Assembly (NCBI RefSeq): GCF_020171345.1
Contig: NZ_JAIUZM010000001.1
Coordinates: 1,116,001-1,180,000, forward strand
Source: Microbulbifer agarilyticus
Lineage (GTDB): Bacteria; Pseudomonadota; Gammaproteobacteria; Pseudomonadales; Cellvibrionaceae
Direction of reading: 5' to 3'
Length of the DNA stretch: 64,000 nucleotides
Both the position numbers and the translations under genes were made by a program. The notes below the pieces were generated by a model. The model was not told where the DNA came from. It did no database searches and worked only from the letters and a program-made list of their open reading frames with translations. Each line of letters starts with the position of its first letter. Within the stretch, counting starts at the first letter, position 1. Below are positions 29,098-38,093 of the stretch, piece by piece.

Positions 29098-29261
29098 AGT
29101 TTCGCCTCTTTGAAAGTACTACTCAGTAAACGGATTGATAGGAAAAGAATAAGAAAAAATTAGCCCGCCAAGATGGCAGTGCATCACAGGTTCGTCGATA
29201 CCTCTGCGACGAAATTGCCGTCACACGGGATAAACAGCGGCCCTCAGCGCCTTGGCGGATC

Positions 29262-30110
29262 TCATTTTGGGCCGGCTTTGGGCGCTATCTTTGCGCTGTC
29301 CCCCGCGACAACATGCAGCTCCCGCTGTGGGAAAGGGATGGAAAGCCCCTCAGCTTCCAGAGCGGGTTTGAGCTGCTTCATCAGCGCCCAGTACACATCC
29401 CAATACTCTGCGGTTTTCACCCACGCGCGCATGTGTAGATTAACCGCACTATCTGCCAGTTCGCGTACCGCATAAGCAGGCTCCGGGTCCGCCAGGATGC
29501 GCGACTCGTCAGCCACCAGGTGCCGCAGGACACGCATCCCGGTTTCAATATCATCACGGTAGGCGATACTGGCGATTAATTCGATGCGGCGCTTGGGGTT
29601 GCGGCTAAAGTTGGTGAGCGTTTCACCCCACACTTTGTCGTTCGGAGCGGAAATACGTAGGCCATCCGGTGTATCCATTTCCGTAGTGAACAGGCCTATC
29701 TTGCGCACGGTACCGATGGTATTACCGAACTGAATGGTTTCACCGACCCGGAACGGGCGCAGGCCCAGCAGTACAAATCCCGCAGCAATACTCTGTAACG
29801 TGTCCTTGAGGGCGAGGCCGATTGCCAGACCGGTGGCACCCAACAGAGCTACCAGTGAGGTGGTGTTCGCACCGAAAATATCCAGTACCACCAGGCCACC
29901 GACAACATAGGTAGCCCATACCGCAAGCGTCTCAAGTACCGGGACCAAGGTTTCGTCGATACCGCGCTCACTGAGGCGGCCTACCGCGCGCGACACCAGC
30001 TTTGCAGCAATCCAGGTCACCACCAATGCCAGCAGGGCCCAGAGAATATTCGCTCCGACGGCCGTGAGAACTGGGCCGAGTTCCTGCAACTGCGCTTGTA
30101 AGCTTTCCAT
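29262..30110 (-). CDS. Small-conductance mechanosensitive channel (MscS family)
   Basis: 282 residues: three membrane helices in the first about 105 residues, the pore helix with Gly/Ala packing (LVALLGATGLAIGLALKDTLQSIAAGFVLL), then the beta domain (RPFRVGETIQFGNTIGTVRKIGLFTTEMDTPDG, NFSRNPKRRIELIASIAYRDD) and an alpha-beta C-terminal domain. It opens under membrane tension to release solutes on hypo-osmotic shock. Length matches E. coli MscS (286). Confidence 0.95.
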   Translation of the reverse strand: MESLQAQLQELGPVLTAVGANILWALLALVVTWIAAKLVSRAVGRLSERGIDETLVPVLETLAVWATYVVGGLVVLDIFGANTTSLVALLGATGLAIGLALKDTLQSIAAGFVLLGLRPFRVGETIQFGNTIGTVRKIGLFTTEMDTPDGLRISAPNDKVWGETLTNFSRNPKRRIELIASIAYRDDIETGMRVLRHLVADESRILADPEPAYAVRELADSAVNLHMRAWVKTAEYWDVYWALMKQLKPALEAEGLSIPFPQRELHVVAGDSAKIAPKAGPK

Positions 30111-30149
30111 GCACTGTTTCCCTTCTACGGTTTAGTCGCTAGCGCGGAT

Positions 30150-30239
30150 CTATTGAGGGGCCGAGAGAAAGAAATGCTGCACCAATTGTAAAACCAACAG
30201 TATCGCCACCAGGATAAAGATAATATTTTGACGATTCAC
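30150..30239 (-). CDS. Predicted 29-residue single-span membrane protein
   Basis: GTG at 30239 preceded by AGGGG eight bases upstream; product is VNRQNIIFILVAILLVLQLV followed by QHFFLSAPQ, a polar N-terminus and one hydrophobic helix. It lies between the SDR-type gene (upstream) and mscS (downstream) on the same strand, within a co-directional run. Length and composition resemble known tiny membrane proteins, but without conservation data it could be chance. Confidence 0.35.
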   Translation of the reverse strand: MNRQNIIFILVAILLVLQLVQHFFLSAPQ

Positions 30240-30265
30240 CCGTGTTTCCCCTGAAGTTATTTTGT

Positions 30266-31273
30266 CTATGGAAGCTGCAACAAACCTTCGGCCACCAGCC
30301 AGTCGCGGGACTCGGTCAGCATGTCTTCGAGGCTTACGCGGCTCTGGTAGCCCAGTTCTTGTTCCGCGCGGCTGCAATCGGCCAGAGCGCGCCCGGTCAG
30401 CATGGTTGCCTTTTGTGGGGTTACCGCAGGCTCGCGCCCACTAAAGCGCGCGGCGATATCGGAAATGCGCGCTAGCGTATGAATTGCCAGCGCGGGCGTC
30501 GTGCGCTTGGGCGCAGGTACCCCGACCAGCTTCGCGATGATGCCGAAGAACTCCAGAAAGCTGGCGTCGGTACCGGCGAGAATATAGTTCTCCCCACTGC
30601 GCCCGCGATAAAAAGCATTGATGTGCGCGCGCGCCACGGCGCCGGCATGACAGAAAGACCCTGCACCCGGCGGCACGCCCGGCAACTTGTTTTCTGCCAG
30701 CATAAAAAATGTCTGCGCCCAGCTGGAGACATCGTATTTGCCGACGATGGCACAGGGGTTGAGGAACACCACATCCAGTCCATTGGCCGCTTCGCGCAAC
30801 ACGGCCTGTTCCGCATGCATTTTTGAGTAGTGGTAATGGAAGCGCGGGTTGGTGGCGAGCTTGGGGCTGGCTTCACTGATCACATCGGAGTGGTAGCCGT
30901 AGGCCGAGATTGAACTGGTGACGATCATGCGTCCACGGTGGGCATCCGGCTGTGCCGCGAAATGCTCACGCGCAGCCCTGGTCAGGTTTGCCGAGCCTTC
31001 GACATTATCTTGCCACTGCTGTGCGTCGCCACCGCGCCACATACTGGTGTTGCCGGCCAGGTGAAACACCGCATCGAGTTCTTGCGGTAGCGCTGCACGC
31101 AGCGATTCGACATCCCCCAGCGACGCCGCCACCGGCGTGGCACCCAACGCGCGCAAGCGCGCCGGGTCCGAGCTTGGCCGGTGCATGGCGGTCACCTGCC
31201 AGCCATCGGCCACCAGCTGTTCAATCAGGTTGGCACCGAGAAAGCCGGTACCACCAGTCACAAATGCGCGCAT
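30266..31273 (-). CDS. NAD-dependent epimerase/dehydratase (extended SDR) family
   Basis: 335-residue cytosolic oxidoreductase. N-terminal Rossmann motif GGTGFLG, VFHLAGNTSMW, catalytic TSSISAYG Ser and YHYSK (Tyr-X3-Lys), FLNPCAIVG, and a C-terminal substrate domain. The layout resembles dihydroflavonol-4-reductase-like or hopanoid-associated sugar epimerases; the substrate cannot be assigned. Starts 48 bases after the S9 peptidase gene on the same strand. Confidence 0.88.
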   Translation of the reverse strand: MRAFVTGGTGFLGANLIEQLVADGWQVTAMHRPSSDPARLRALGATPVAASLGDVESLRAALPQELDAVFHLAGNTSMWRGGDAQQWQDNVEGSANLTRAAREHFAAQPDAHRGRMIVTSSISAYGYHSDVISEASPKLATNPRFHYHYSKMHAEQAVLREAANGLDVVFLNPCAIVGKYDVSSWAQTFFMLAENKLPGVPPGAGSFCHAGAVARAHINAFYRGRSGENYILAGTDASFLEFFGIIAKLVGVPAPKRTTPALAIHTLARISDIAARFSGREPAVTPQKATMLTGRALADCSRAEQELGYQSRVSLEDMLTESRDWLVAEGLLQLP

Positions 31274-31321
31274 AAATCCCCCCCGGGCCCGGGGCGCAGG
31301 ACGCGCCCCAAAACACCGAGA

Positions 31322-33469
31322 TTACTTGATCTCGAGTCCCAGTTCATGGGCAAGAAACGCATACTGGTTGGTAAAGTCTTCCACCTGCATCCACACCGGC
31401 TTGCCGGCACCGTGGCCCGCGCGGGTCTCAACCGCGAGATAGACGGGGTTATCGCAACCCTGATCCCGCTGCAGCGCGGCGGCAAACTTGTAGCTATGCC
31501 AGGGCACCACACGGTCGTCGCGGTCGGCGGTGGTGATCAGGGTGGCGGGGTAGCAGGTGCCTTTTTTGGTGTTATGCACCGGGGAGTAGGCGTAGAGCGC
31601 GGCGAACTCATCTTTATTTTCCGACAGGCCGTAATCGCTGGACCACTGGCGTGCGTTGGCCGAGGCGGTATGGTAGCGCAGCATGTCCAGCACGCCGACG
31701 ATGGGCAGCGCCACCTTGAACAGCTCAGGGCGCTGCACCTCGGTTGCACCGACCAACAGCCCACCATTGGAGCGACCCATAATGCCCAGTTTCTCCGGTG
31801 AGGTGATCTTTTCGTCGATCAGCCATTCGGCTGCGCCAATAAAATCATCGAACACATTTTGTTTTTGCAGCTTGGTGCCGGCCTTGTGCCAGGCGCTGCC
31901 GTATTCACTGCCGCCGCGCAGGCTCACCATGGCGAGTGTGCCGCCCATATCCAACCAGCCGGCAAAGCGGGTGTAGAAGCGTGGCAGCTGCGCGGCATTG
32001 AAGCCACCGTAGCCATACAGCAGGGTTGGATTTTGCCCGTCCTTTTTCATGCCCTTTTTATGCACCAGGAACATCGGCACACGGGTGCCGTCCTTGCTGG
32101 TAAAGAAGTGCTGCTCGACTTCGTAATCGGAAAAGTCCGCCGGGTACTTGGGCGCTTTGACTTTTTCACTCTTGCCGGTGGACACATCCAGTTTGTAAAT
32201 GCTCGGCGGCATCAGGAAATTGCTGAACTCGAAATAGGTTTCGTTGTCATCCGGGTCACCATAAAAACCGGTCACGGTGCCCACGCCGGGCAACTTAAGT
32301 TCGTACTGTTGCTTGCCATTCAGGTCGGTTACCACCACCTTGGATTTTGCATCTTCCAGATAGTGCAGTACCAAGCGGCCGCCGACCAGATTGGTGTCTT
32401 GCAGGGCGTTGTTCTGTTCCGGTACCAGATTTTTCCAATTCGCTTTTTCTGGCTTATCCAGGTCAATCGCGATCACGCGACCGTTGGGCGCGTCGGAATT
32501 GGTTTCGAAATAGAACGTCTTGCCGTTGTTACCGAGGAAGGTATAGAGGGCATCCCAGTCGTCCAGCAGTTTTACCACTTCAGCATCGGGCTTGGTCAGG
32601 TCTTTGTAGTAAATGCCGTTGCTGTCGTAGCCATCGAAAATTGGTAGCAACAGATATTTCCCATCATCCGTCACCTGCGCACCGGGATTACGGGTGGGGT
32701 GGTCGGTGATTTGGTAAACCCGCTGATCCTTACTTTGCGGCTCACCGATTTTGTGGAAGTAGATCGCCACCTGCTTGCTGTCGTCGGCACTGCCGTCTTT
32801 GTTGAACGGATAGCGGCTGTAGTAAAAACCGGATTCATCCTTGGCCCAGGTGGCGCCACTGAATTTAATCCCGGTGAGGTGGTCCGGCAGCATGCGGCGG
32901 GTTTTCAGGTCGCGCACGTGGTAATCGGTCCAGTCGGTGCCACCATCGGAAGTACCGTAGGCCAGGTAGCGGCCATTGGGGCTTACGGCATAGCGTTTGG
33001 CGGCGATGGTGCCATCGTCGCTCAGCGTGCGCGGATCCAACACCACGCCGCCTTCCTTGTTGATGTCGGCGGTACTGTAGAAAACACTCTGGTCCCAGGT
33101 GCCATCGTTGTATTGATAGAAGACCTGCCCGGCCTTCTTGTAGGGCACCCCGTAGCGTTCGTACTGCCACAACTCGGTCAAACGGTGGTTGATCTTCTGC
33201 CAGCCGGGCAACGCTTTCAGCGCAGGCAGGGCGAAATCGTTCTGGGCCTTCACCCAGTCTTTTACCGGCTTGGACTCCTGATCTTCCAGCCAGCGATAGG
33301 GATCGCTCACCTGGGTACCAAAATACGTATCCTGCTGTTCGACCGTGGCGGTTTCCGGGTATTGTTGGGCGGGCTTATCGCTGTTCGCGCTGTTCACGGT
33401 GATGGCTGCCACCGCGGCAATCACGGGAATAGCGGCCCCCGCGATCAGGGTCAGGACAGATTTGTTCAT
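31322..33469 (-). CDS. Prolyl oligopeptidase family serine peptidase (S9A)
   Basis: 715-residue secreted or membrane-anchored peptidase cleaving short peptides after proline. N-terminal hydrophobic signal segment (residues 5-25), then the family opening YPETATVEQQDTYFGTQVSDPYRWLEDQES, a seven-bladed propeller, and an alpha/beta hydrolase domain with nucleophile Ser567 in GIMGRSNGG, Asp in DRDDRVVPWHS and His in RAGHGAG. Catalytic triad complete and length close to other bacterial prolyl endopeptidases. Confidence 0.95.
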   Translation of the reverse strand: MNKSVLTLIAGAAIPVIAAVAAITVNSANSDKPAQQYPETATVEQQDTYFGTQVSDPYRWLEDQESKPVKDWVKAQNDFALPALKALPGWQKINHRLTELWQYERYGVPYKKAGQVFYQYNDGTWDQSVFYSTADINKEGGVVLDPRTLSDDGTIAAKRYAVSPNGRYLAYGTSDGGTDWTDYHVRDLKTRRMLPDHLTGIKFSGATWAKDESGFYYSRYPFNKDGSADDSKQVAIYFHKIGEPQSKDQRVYQITDHPTRNPGAQVTDDGKYLLLPIFDGYDSNGIYYKDLTKPDAEVVKLLDDWDALYTFLGNNGKTFYFETNSDAPNGRVIAIDLDKPEKANWKNLVPEQNNALQDTNLVGGRLVLHYLEDAKSKVVVTDLNGKQQYELKLPGVGTVTGFYGDPDDNETYFEFSNFLMPPSIYKLDVSTGKSEKVKAPKYPADFSDYEVEQHFFTSKDGTRVPMFLVHKKGMKKDGQNPTLLYGYGGFNAAQLPRFYTRFAGWLDMGGTLAMVSLRGGSEYGSAWHKAGTKLQKQNVFDDFIGAAEWLIDEKITSPEKLGIMGRSNGGLLVGATEVQRPELFKVALPIVGVLDMLRYHTASANARQWSSDYGLSENKDEFAALYAYSPVHNTKKGTCYPATLITTADRDDRVVPWHSYKFAAALQRDQGCDNPVYLAVETRAGHGAGKPVWMQVEDFTNQYAFLAHELGLEIK

Positions 33470-33565
33470 CGGGATTTCCGGTTTTTTATTGAGGATCAGT
33501 GCGCTAATCTAGAAAATTCGCCGCCGCGCATCCAGCGGTCATCCGCATTTTAGAAGAGGTTGTCG

Positions 33566-34012
33566 ATGAAGGGCCTGGTTCAACGGGTAAAACACGCGAA
33601 AGTGGAAGTCAGTAGTGAATCTGTCGGCGCCATCGATCATGGCATTCTGCTGCTTTTGGGTGTCGAAGCCAGTGATTCCGAGGATACCGCGGACAAGCTC
33701 CTGCACAAGGTGCTGCACTATCGCATCTTCGGTGACGAGCAAGGCAAAATGAATCGCAACGTGCAACAGGCCGGCGGCGGGCTACTGGTGGTGAGTCAGT
33801 TCACTCTGGTAGCGGATACCGCAAAGGGGCTGCGCCCGAGTTTCAGTCGCGGCGCCAGCCCGCAACAGGCCAACGAACTGTATGAATACTTCCTGCGGCA
33901 GGCACGGGCGAAAATGGCCGATGAGCTACCGGTGGCGGGTGGTCAGTTCGCCGCCGACATGCAGGTATCGCTGTGCAATGACGGTCCGGTGACTTTCTTA
34001 CTCGAGGCCTGA
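33566..34012 (+). CDS. dtd: D-aminoacyl-tRNA deacylase
   Basis: 148-residue enzyme hydrolysing D-amino acids (and misacylated glycine) from tRNA. Starts MKGLVQRVKHAKVEV; catalytic-site motif VVSQFTL and the cross-subunit Gly-cisPro in GPVTFLLE are intact. ATG 33566 is chosen over a TTG two codons upstream; AGAGG lies about 10 bases before it. Its last 70 bases overlap the 3' end of the convergent aminopeptidase gene. Confidence 0.96.
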   Translation: MKGLVQRVKHAKVEVSSESVGAIDHGILLLLGVEASDSEDTADKLLHKVLHYRIFGDEQGKMNRNVQQAGGGLLVVSQFTLVADTAKGLRPSFSRGASPQQANELYEYFLRQARAKMADELPVAGGQFAADMQVSLCNDGPVTFLLEA

Positions 34013-35151
34013 GTCGTATTCGAGCCGAGAATACGCTTGGTCAACGCATCCAGGCGCGCCTTGCGCTCGGGCTTGGGCAGGGCACCCAACTGTTCCACAG
34101 CCCGATAAAACGCTTCCCAGTCACTGCCGCTGTCCCGATATAGCTGCACAAAGGCAGGTACCTGCGACTGGTACTCACTGACCAGCGCCAGGGTGGCGTT
34201 ATTGGTTTTCTCAATCATCTGGGTGAACTTTTCGTCCTGGGTCCAGCCTTCCGATTCCTTGCGGTAGCAATAACGCAGACGCTGCAGGGTTTGCGCCTTG
34301 CGCTGGCGCTTCGCCGGCACACTCAAGTCCGACGCGTACAGCGCCTGCAACTGCCGGCGTGCGCTCACCATCAAACCATTTACCCGCCGCGCCTGCTCCA
34401 CATTAGCCACCTTGGGCGCGGGGATGCCATTGCGGCGCCGCCAGTCCGGCAGCGCAATGCGCGAGACCGCGGTGGCGAAACTCTCATTGAATTGCGTATC
34501 ACCGCCAATATACAGACGCCGGTGCGCCAGCTCGTGAAACAGTAGACTGGCAAGGCGGTCCGGCTTCCAGTCCACAAAGCTCGACAACACCGGGTCATCA
34601 AACCAGCCGAGGGTGCTATAGGCAGGCACCGGGCCCAGATACACGTCGTAACCCTGCGCCTGCAAACGCCGCTCCTGGACCTGGGCATCGCGCTTGTTGA
34701 AATAACCACGGTAACTGGCGCAGCCGGCAATGGGGTAACACCAGCGCTTGGGCGACAGGGAGAATTCCGGCGCTGCCACCAGGTTCCACAGCGCGTACTC
34801 CTGCTCCAACTGGGTAAATTCGCTGTAGGCGGAGCCGACTGGCAAGTGCAGCTCGCCGGCCGCATAGCCGCGAATCGCTTGCACCCATTCGAGCTGGCGG
34901 CGCAGTTTTGGATCGGTTTCTTCATTCCGCAGCAGGCGATCAATGGGCTCGCGTCCGGCGAGGATCTTGAGCTGGCCGGTGGCGGCCTGTGAATAGAAAT
35001 GCACCGTCTCACAACCGGCCAACAACATTGCCGTTGAGAGTGCCACCAGCAACGACAACAGCCGCGTGAAGCGACGCCAAATACGCGCCCCGCGGAACAA
35101 ACCGACTAGGTTTATGGTGAGAGAAAAGGTTTTTATCTGGGAGTCGTCCAT
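33943..35151 (-). CDS. Predicted aminopeptidase, lipoprotein
   Basis: 402-residue member of the predicted zinc aminopeptidase family (COG4324-type). Leader ending in lipobox LAGC (Cys47), with an unusually long basic segment before the hydrophobic helix (32-46), so the real start may be internal. Zinc motif HELAH (His206, Glu207, His210), preceded by SFVDWKPDRLASLLF and followed by NESFA, supplying a distal glutamate. The C-terminal end runs 70 bases into dtd on the other strand; the final about 20 residues are therefore constrained by dtd codons. Substrate unknown. Confidence 0.85.
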   Translation of the reverse strand: MDDSQIKTFSLTINLVGLFRGARIWRRFTRLLSLLVALSTAMLLAGCETVHFYSQAATGQLKILAGREPIDRLLRNEETDPKLRRQLEWVQAIRGYAAGELHLPVGSAYSEFTQLEQEYALWNLVAAPEFSLSPKRWCYPIAGCASYRGYFNKRDAQVQERRLQAQGYDVYLGPVPAYSTLGWFDDPVLSSFVDWKPDRLASLLFHELAHRRLYIGGDTQFNESFATAVSRIALPDWRRRNGIPAPKVANVEQARRVNGLMVSARRQLQALYASDLSVPAKRQRKAQTLQRLRYCYRKESEGWTQDEKFTQMIEKTNNATLALVSEYQSQVPAFVQLYRDSGSDWEAFYRAVEQLGALPKPERKARLDALTKRILGSNTTQASSKKVTGPSLHSDTCMSAAN

Positions 35152-35383
35152 GCCGCCCGTCGCTGCCGTTTCGCTGGTATTTTCGCTGGTGCTCGGTATT
35201 GTGTTATGGATTTATTTGATCCGGCTGAGTTTCGCCCGCTCCAGCGGCATGGGTGTGGTCGCGCTACTATTGCCGCCACTCGCCTTCATTCAGCTGTTAA
35301 CGGATCCGGAACACCGGGAGCAACTGCTCGTGCTTTTTGTATCCATTCTATTGTTCAGCAGCATAGCTGCTCTCGAGCGCTAA
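35150..35383 (+). CDS. Small hypothetical membrane protein
   Basis: 77 residues, two or three hydrophobic segments (about 5-25, 35-48 and 60-72) joined by charged loops SFARSS and TDPEHREQ. No family recognised. Its ATG (35150-35152) shares the bases CATG with the proposed start of the divergent aminopeptidase gene; no ribosome binding site is obvious. Confidence 0.55.
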   Translation: MPPVAAVSLVFSLVLGIVLWIYLIRLSFARSSGMGVVALLLPPLAFIQLLTDPEHREQLLVLFVSILLFSSIAALER

Positions 35384-35425
35384 CGGCGCGACTTTGCTCG
35401 CCAAACTCACGGGATATTTCAACGG

Positions 35426-36208
35426 TCACTGGCCACAGCCGAAGTACTCCACCTCCTCGCCGATAAATCGCCCTTCCGTAAGGTAACTCACTACCTGATC
35501 AATAACCTGCTGACTGCCCGTCAAACCGTTATGGGTTAACGGATAGGTGACGCGCGCACAAGTGCCTTCTACATAGGTACTCGGCACACCGACAATGCCA
35601 TCGTCATTGCCGTCGATAATTGCAGAGAACAACGGGTTGAACGAGCGCGTACCGGCAATAACCCCCAGGGGGAACCGCACCGGGCCGAGGCGACTGGGCA
35701 GGCTGCGCTCGTCGATACCCATCTGATTGCCCGCAGGGCCGTTAACATCCTTGATGATGGGAATACACGAGAGGAAATTCCCCAGGCGACTGCCCTGATT
35801 GGGCGGGCCAAGCATGACCGCGCGCTTAACAATACTGGTATCGCGCTGGTCAAAATACTGCCGCAACAGCAGGCTGCCCATGGAGTGGGCAACGAAATAC
35901 ACCGGCGCTGCACCTGCTTTTTCGCACGCCTGCAGGCCGCGGGGGACGGTCATCTCGGCGAGGGTTTCAATGGGGTGTTTTTTTGACGGGTAGTCGAGAT
36001 TGACGGTGTAAAAGCCAACATCGCGCAGGACGCTTTCGATGCCCGTCATCGACGAGGCATCTTTGGTAATACCGTGCAGGAGAATGGCGCATGGGTACGG
36101 AGAGGGTGCCTGCTGCGTTGCCGCAAAAATCGACATTAGCGGCGACAGGGTGAGCGAGACGACCGCGCCGAAAATTACACCTGCACGCCGCACTGCCCGT
36201 TTCGTCAT
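35426..36208 (-). CDS. Alpha/beta-hydrolase, lipase/esterase-like, exported
   Basis: 260 residues with a signal peptide (to about 29, FAATQQ). Oxyanion segment AILLHGITKDASSM, nucleophile elbow VAHSMGSLL, Asp in ANIDGNDDGIV-type loop (AIIDGNDDGIVGV) and a late His in PLTHNGLTG. The order matches triacylglycerol lipase/PGAP1-like hydrolases. Likely periplasmic or secreted; substrate unknown. Convergent with the preceding small gene. Confidence 0.82.
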   Translation of the reverse strand: MTKRAVRRAGVIFGAVVSLTLSPLMSIFAATQQAPSPYPCAILLHGITKDASSMTGIESVLRDVGFYTVNLDYPSKKHPIETLAEMTVPRGLQACEKAGAAPVYFVAHSMGSLLLRQYFDQRDTSIVKRAVMLGPPNQGSRLGNFLSCIPIIKDVNGPAGNQMGIDERSLPSRLGPVRFPLGVIAGTRSFNPLFSAIIDGNDDGIVGVPSTYVEGTCARVTYPLTHNGLTGSQQVIDQVVSYLTEGRFIGEEVEYFGCGQ

Positions 36209-36302
36209 GTCACCGTCACCGTTTGCGTAGGTCCCAGCCTGGGCAACTTTGCCTCACATAAGAACATACGACAAAACGGTGAGAGCAGATGGCTGCAGCC
36301 AG

Positions 36303-37043
36303 TTACTGGGCCTCTATTTCTTCGGGTTTGCCGCGTTTTACCCAGCGGCCGAAGAAAATCCCGACTTCAAACAGAATCCACATGGGCACCGCAAGCAGGG
36401 TCTGCGAGATGACATCCGGTGGGGTCAGCAGCATGCCCATGGCAAAGCAGGCGACGATGACGTACGGACGCTTGCGCGCCAATTCTTTGGCGGTCACCGC
36501 GCCACTCCAGATCAGCAGCAGGGTGGCGATCGGGATTTCGAACGCAAAGCCAAAGGCGAAGAACAGCTTCAGCGCCAGGTCGAGGTAACTGCGGATATCC
36601 GGCAACACCTTGATATCCGCATGGGCCGAACTGATAAAGAATTCAAAAATCAGCGGGAACACCACGAAGTAGGCAAACGCCATACCCGCGTAAAACAGGA
36701 AAATACTGGAGATCATCAATGGCGCGATCAGGCGCTTTTCATGCTTGTACAGGCCCGGCGCAATAAACGCCCAGAACTGGTACAGCACAACCGGGATCGC
36801 CACAAAAAACGCCAGTACAAAGGTCGTTTTGAACGGCGTCAGAAAGGGTGAGGTCACCTCGGTGGCAATCATGCCCGCACCTTCGGTAAGGCGCGCCTGC
36901 AGCGGGTCAGCAACAAAGTTATAGATATCGTTGGCGAAGGGCACCATACAGGCAAAAATCGCCACCACCACCAGCAGCGTCTTCAGCAGGCGGTCGCGCA
37001 TCTCAATCAGGTGCTCGATAAACGGCTGGTCTTTCTCACTCAT
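36303..37043 (-). CDS. tatC: Sec-independent translocase subunit TatC
   Basis: 246-residue inner-membrane receptor for twin-arginine signal peptides. Begins MSEKDQPFIEHLIEMRDRLLK (conserved cytosolic Glu/Arg cap), six helices, and the motif LFYAGMAFAYFVVFP in the first periplasmic-loop/helix region. Its ATG overlaps the tatB stop by four bases. Last gene of hisI-hisE-tatA-tatB-tatC. Confidence 0.97.
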   Translation of the reverse strand: MSEKDQPFIEHLIEMRDRLLKTLLVVVAIFACMVPFANDIYNFVADPLQARLTEGAGMIATEVTSPFLTPFKTTFVLAFFVAIPVVLYQFWAFIAPGLYKHEKRLIAPLMISSIFLFYAGMAFAYFVVFPLIFEFFISSAHADIKVLPDIRSYLDLALKLFFAFGFAFEIPIATLLLIWSGAVTAKELARKRPYVIVACFAMGMLLTPPDVISQTLLAVPMWILFEVGIFFGRWVKRGKPEEIEAQ

Positions 37044-37750
37044 TGACGTTTGTCTTCCGGCTCGGTGGGACTGTCAGTGTGCGGCTGCGGTGACGCCTGC
37101 TCGGCAGACGGCGCGGGCTCGGCCGGATCCAGGCGATCGACTTCTGCCCAGGCCGCGTCTTCCTCGTGCTTGAAATGATCCGGGTGGTGCGGGTTGTGCT
37201 CCGGCTCGCCGTGATCATGCAGATGCTCCGGATAATCCGGGTCTTCCAGCTCTTCCTCTTCTTCCGGCAAATGGTCGTCGTCGAGGTTGCTTTCGGCGAG
37301 CGCACGCTTGTCTTCCTCCGGCAGGTAGTCCTCCGCCTGTCGCAATTTGTCCGCCTCAGGATCTGGCCCGGATAATTCGCTGGGCGCCTCCTTGGCTTCC
37401 ACCGCTGCCGGCTCTGCATGCGCGGCGGCGTCTTCTTTCAGTGCCTGCGCCTGCGCTTCTACCGATTTCAGATCTTTTTCGAACTTGCGCTCCGCCTCAC
37501 TAAAAGTGCGCTCCATCGCCTGCTGGCTCTCGCGCAACTCTTTCAACACTCGCTCGTTGTGCAGTTCGCGCCGAATATCATCGGCGCCCACTTCACGCTC
37601 AAGCTCTTCCTTGGCGCTGCCCAGGGTCTGCTTGATCTGGGTCCACCAGCGCACGGTAGTACGCACCGCATCGGGCAGGCGTTCGGGGCCAATGACCACC
37701 AAACCCACCGCCGCGATTACCAGCAGTTCAAAAAATCCGATATCAAACAC
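37040..37750 (-). CDS. tatB: Twin-arginine translocase subunit TatB, extended
   Basis: 236 residues. MFDIGFFELLVIAAVGLVVIGPERLP is the standard TatB membrane helix and hinge, followed by the amphipathic helix. Starts GTG at 37750. Unusual for its length (TatB is often about 140-180): residues 130-236 form a low-complexity acidic tail, and 156-199 contain nine His among many Glu/Asp (for example HLHDHGEPEHNPHHPDHF). The tail could bind metal ions or be a disordered spacer; neither is shown. Confidence 0.94.
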   Translation of the reverse strand: MFDIGFFELLVIAAVGLVVIGPERLPDAVRTTVRWWTQIKQTLGSAKEELEREVGADDIRRELHNERVLKELRESQQAMERTFSEAERKFEKDLKSVEAQAQALKEDAAAHAEPAAVEAKEAPSELSGPDPEADKLRQAEDYLPEEDKRALAESNLDDDHLPEEEEELEDPDYPEHLHDHGEPEHNPHHPDHFKHEEDAAWAEVDRLDPAEPAPSAEQASPQPHTDSPTEPEDKRQ

Positions 37751-37801
37751 GCGCTACTCGCTCAGTTAACGACGGATGCAAAGCAAAACCGAAAATCGGC
37801 C

Positions 37802-38044
37802 TTACTTATCCTGGGACTGCTTTTCTTCGGTAGAGGTTTTCTGTTGCGGCTTGCTGGCTTCGTCTTTTTCCAGCAATTCCGGTTCCTTTTCTTCCGCGTC
37901 CTTTTTGTCTTCTTCCTTCATGGCTTTTTTAAAGCCCTTGATGGCACCACCGAGGTCGCCGCCGAGGTTGCGCAAACGCTTGGTGCCGAAAATCAGCAGG
38001 ACGATGACCAGCAAGATCAGCAATTGTTGCCAGCTAATACCCAT
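37802..38044 (-). CDS. tatA: Twin-arginine translocase subunit TatA
   Basis: 80 residues: [20 protein letters not shown] membrane helix, hinge [22 protein letters not shown], then a charged tail. It oligomerises to form the Tat pore. Forty-nine bases downstream of hisE and 51 upstream of tatB, consistent with one operon. Confidence 0.97.
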   Translation of the reverse strand: MGISWQQLLILLVIVLLIFGTKRLRNLGGDLGGAIKGFKKAMKEEDKKDAEEKEPELLEKDEASKPQQKTSTEEKQSQDK

Positions 38045-38093
38045 AAGAAATGCTCCTGATTCAATCTTTAATTCGTATGTTCAATCCACGCCG

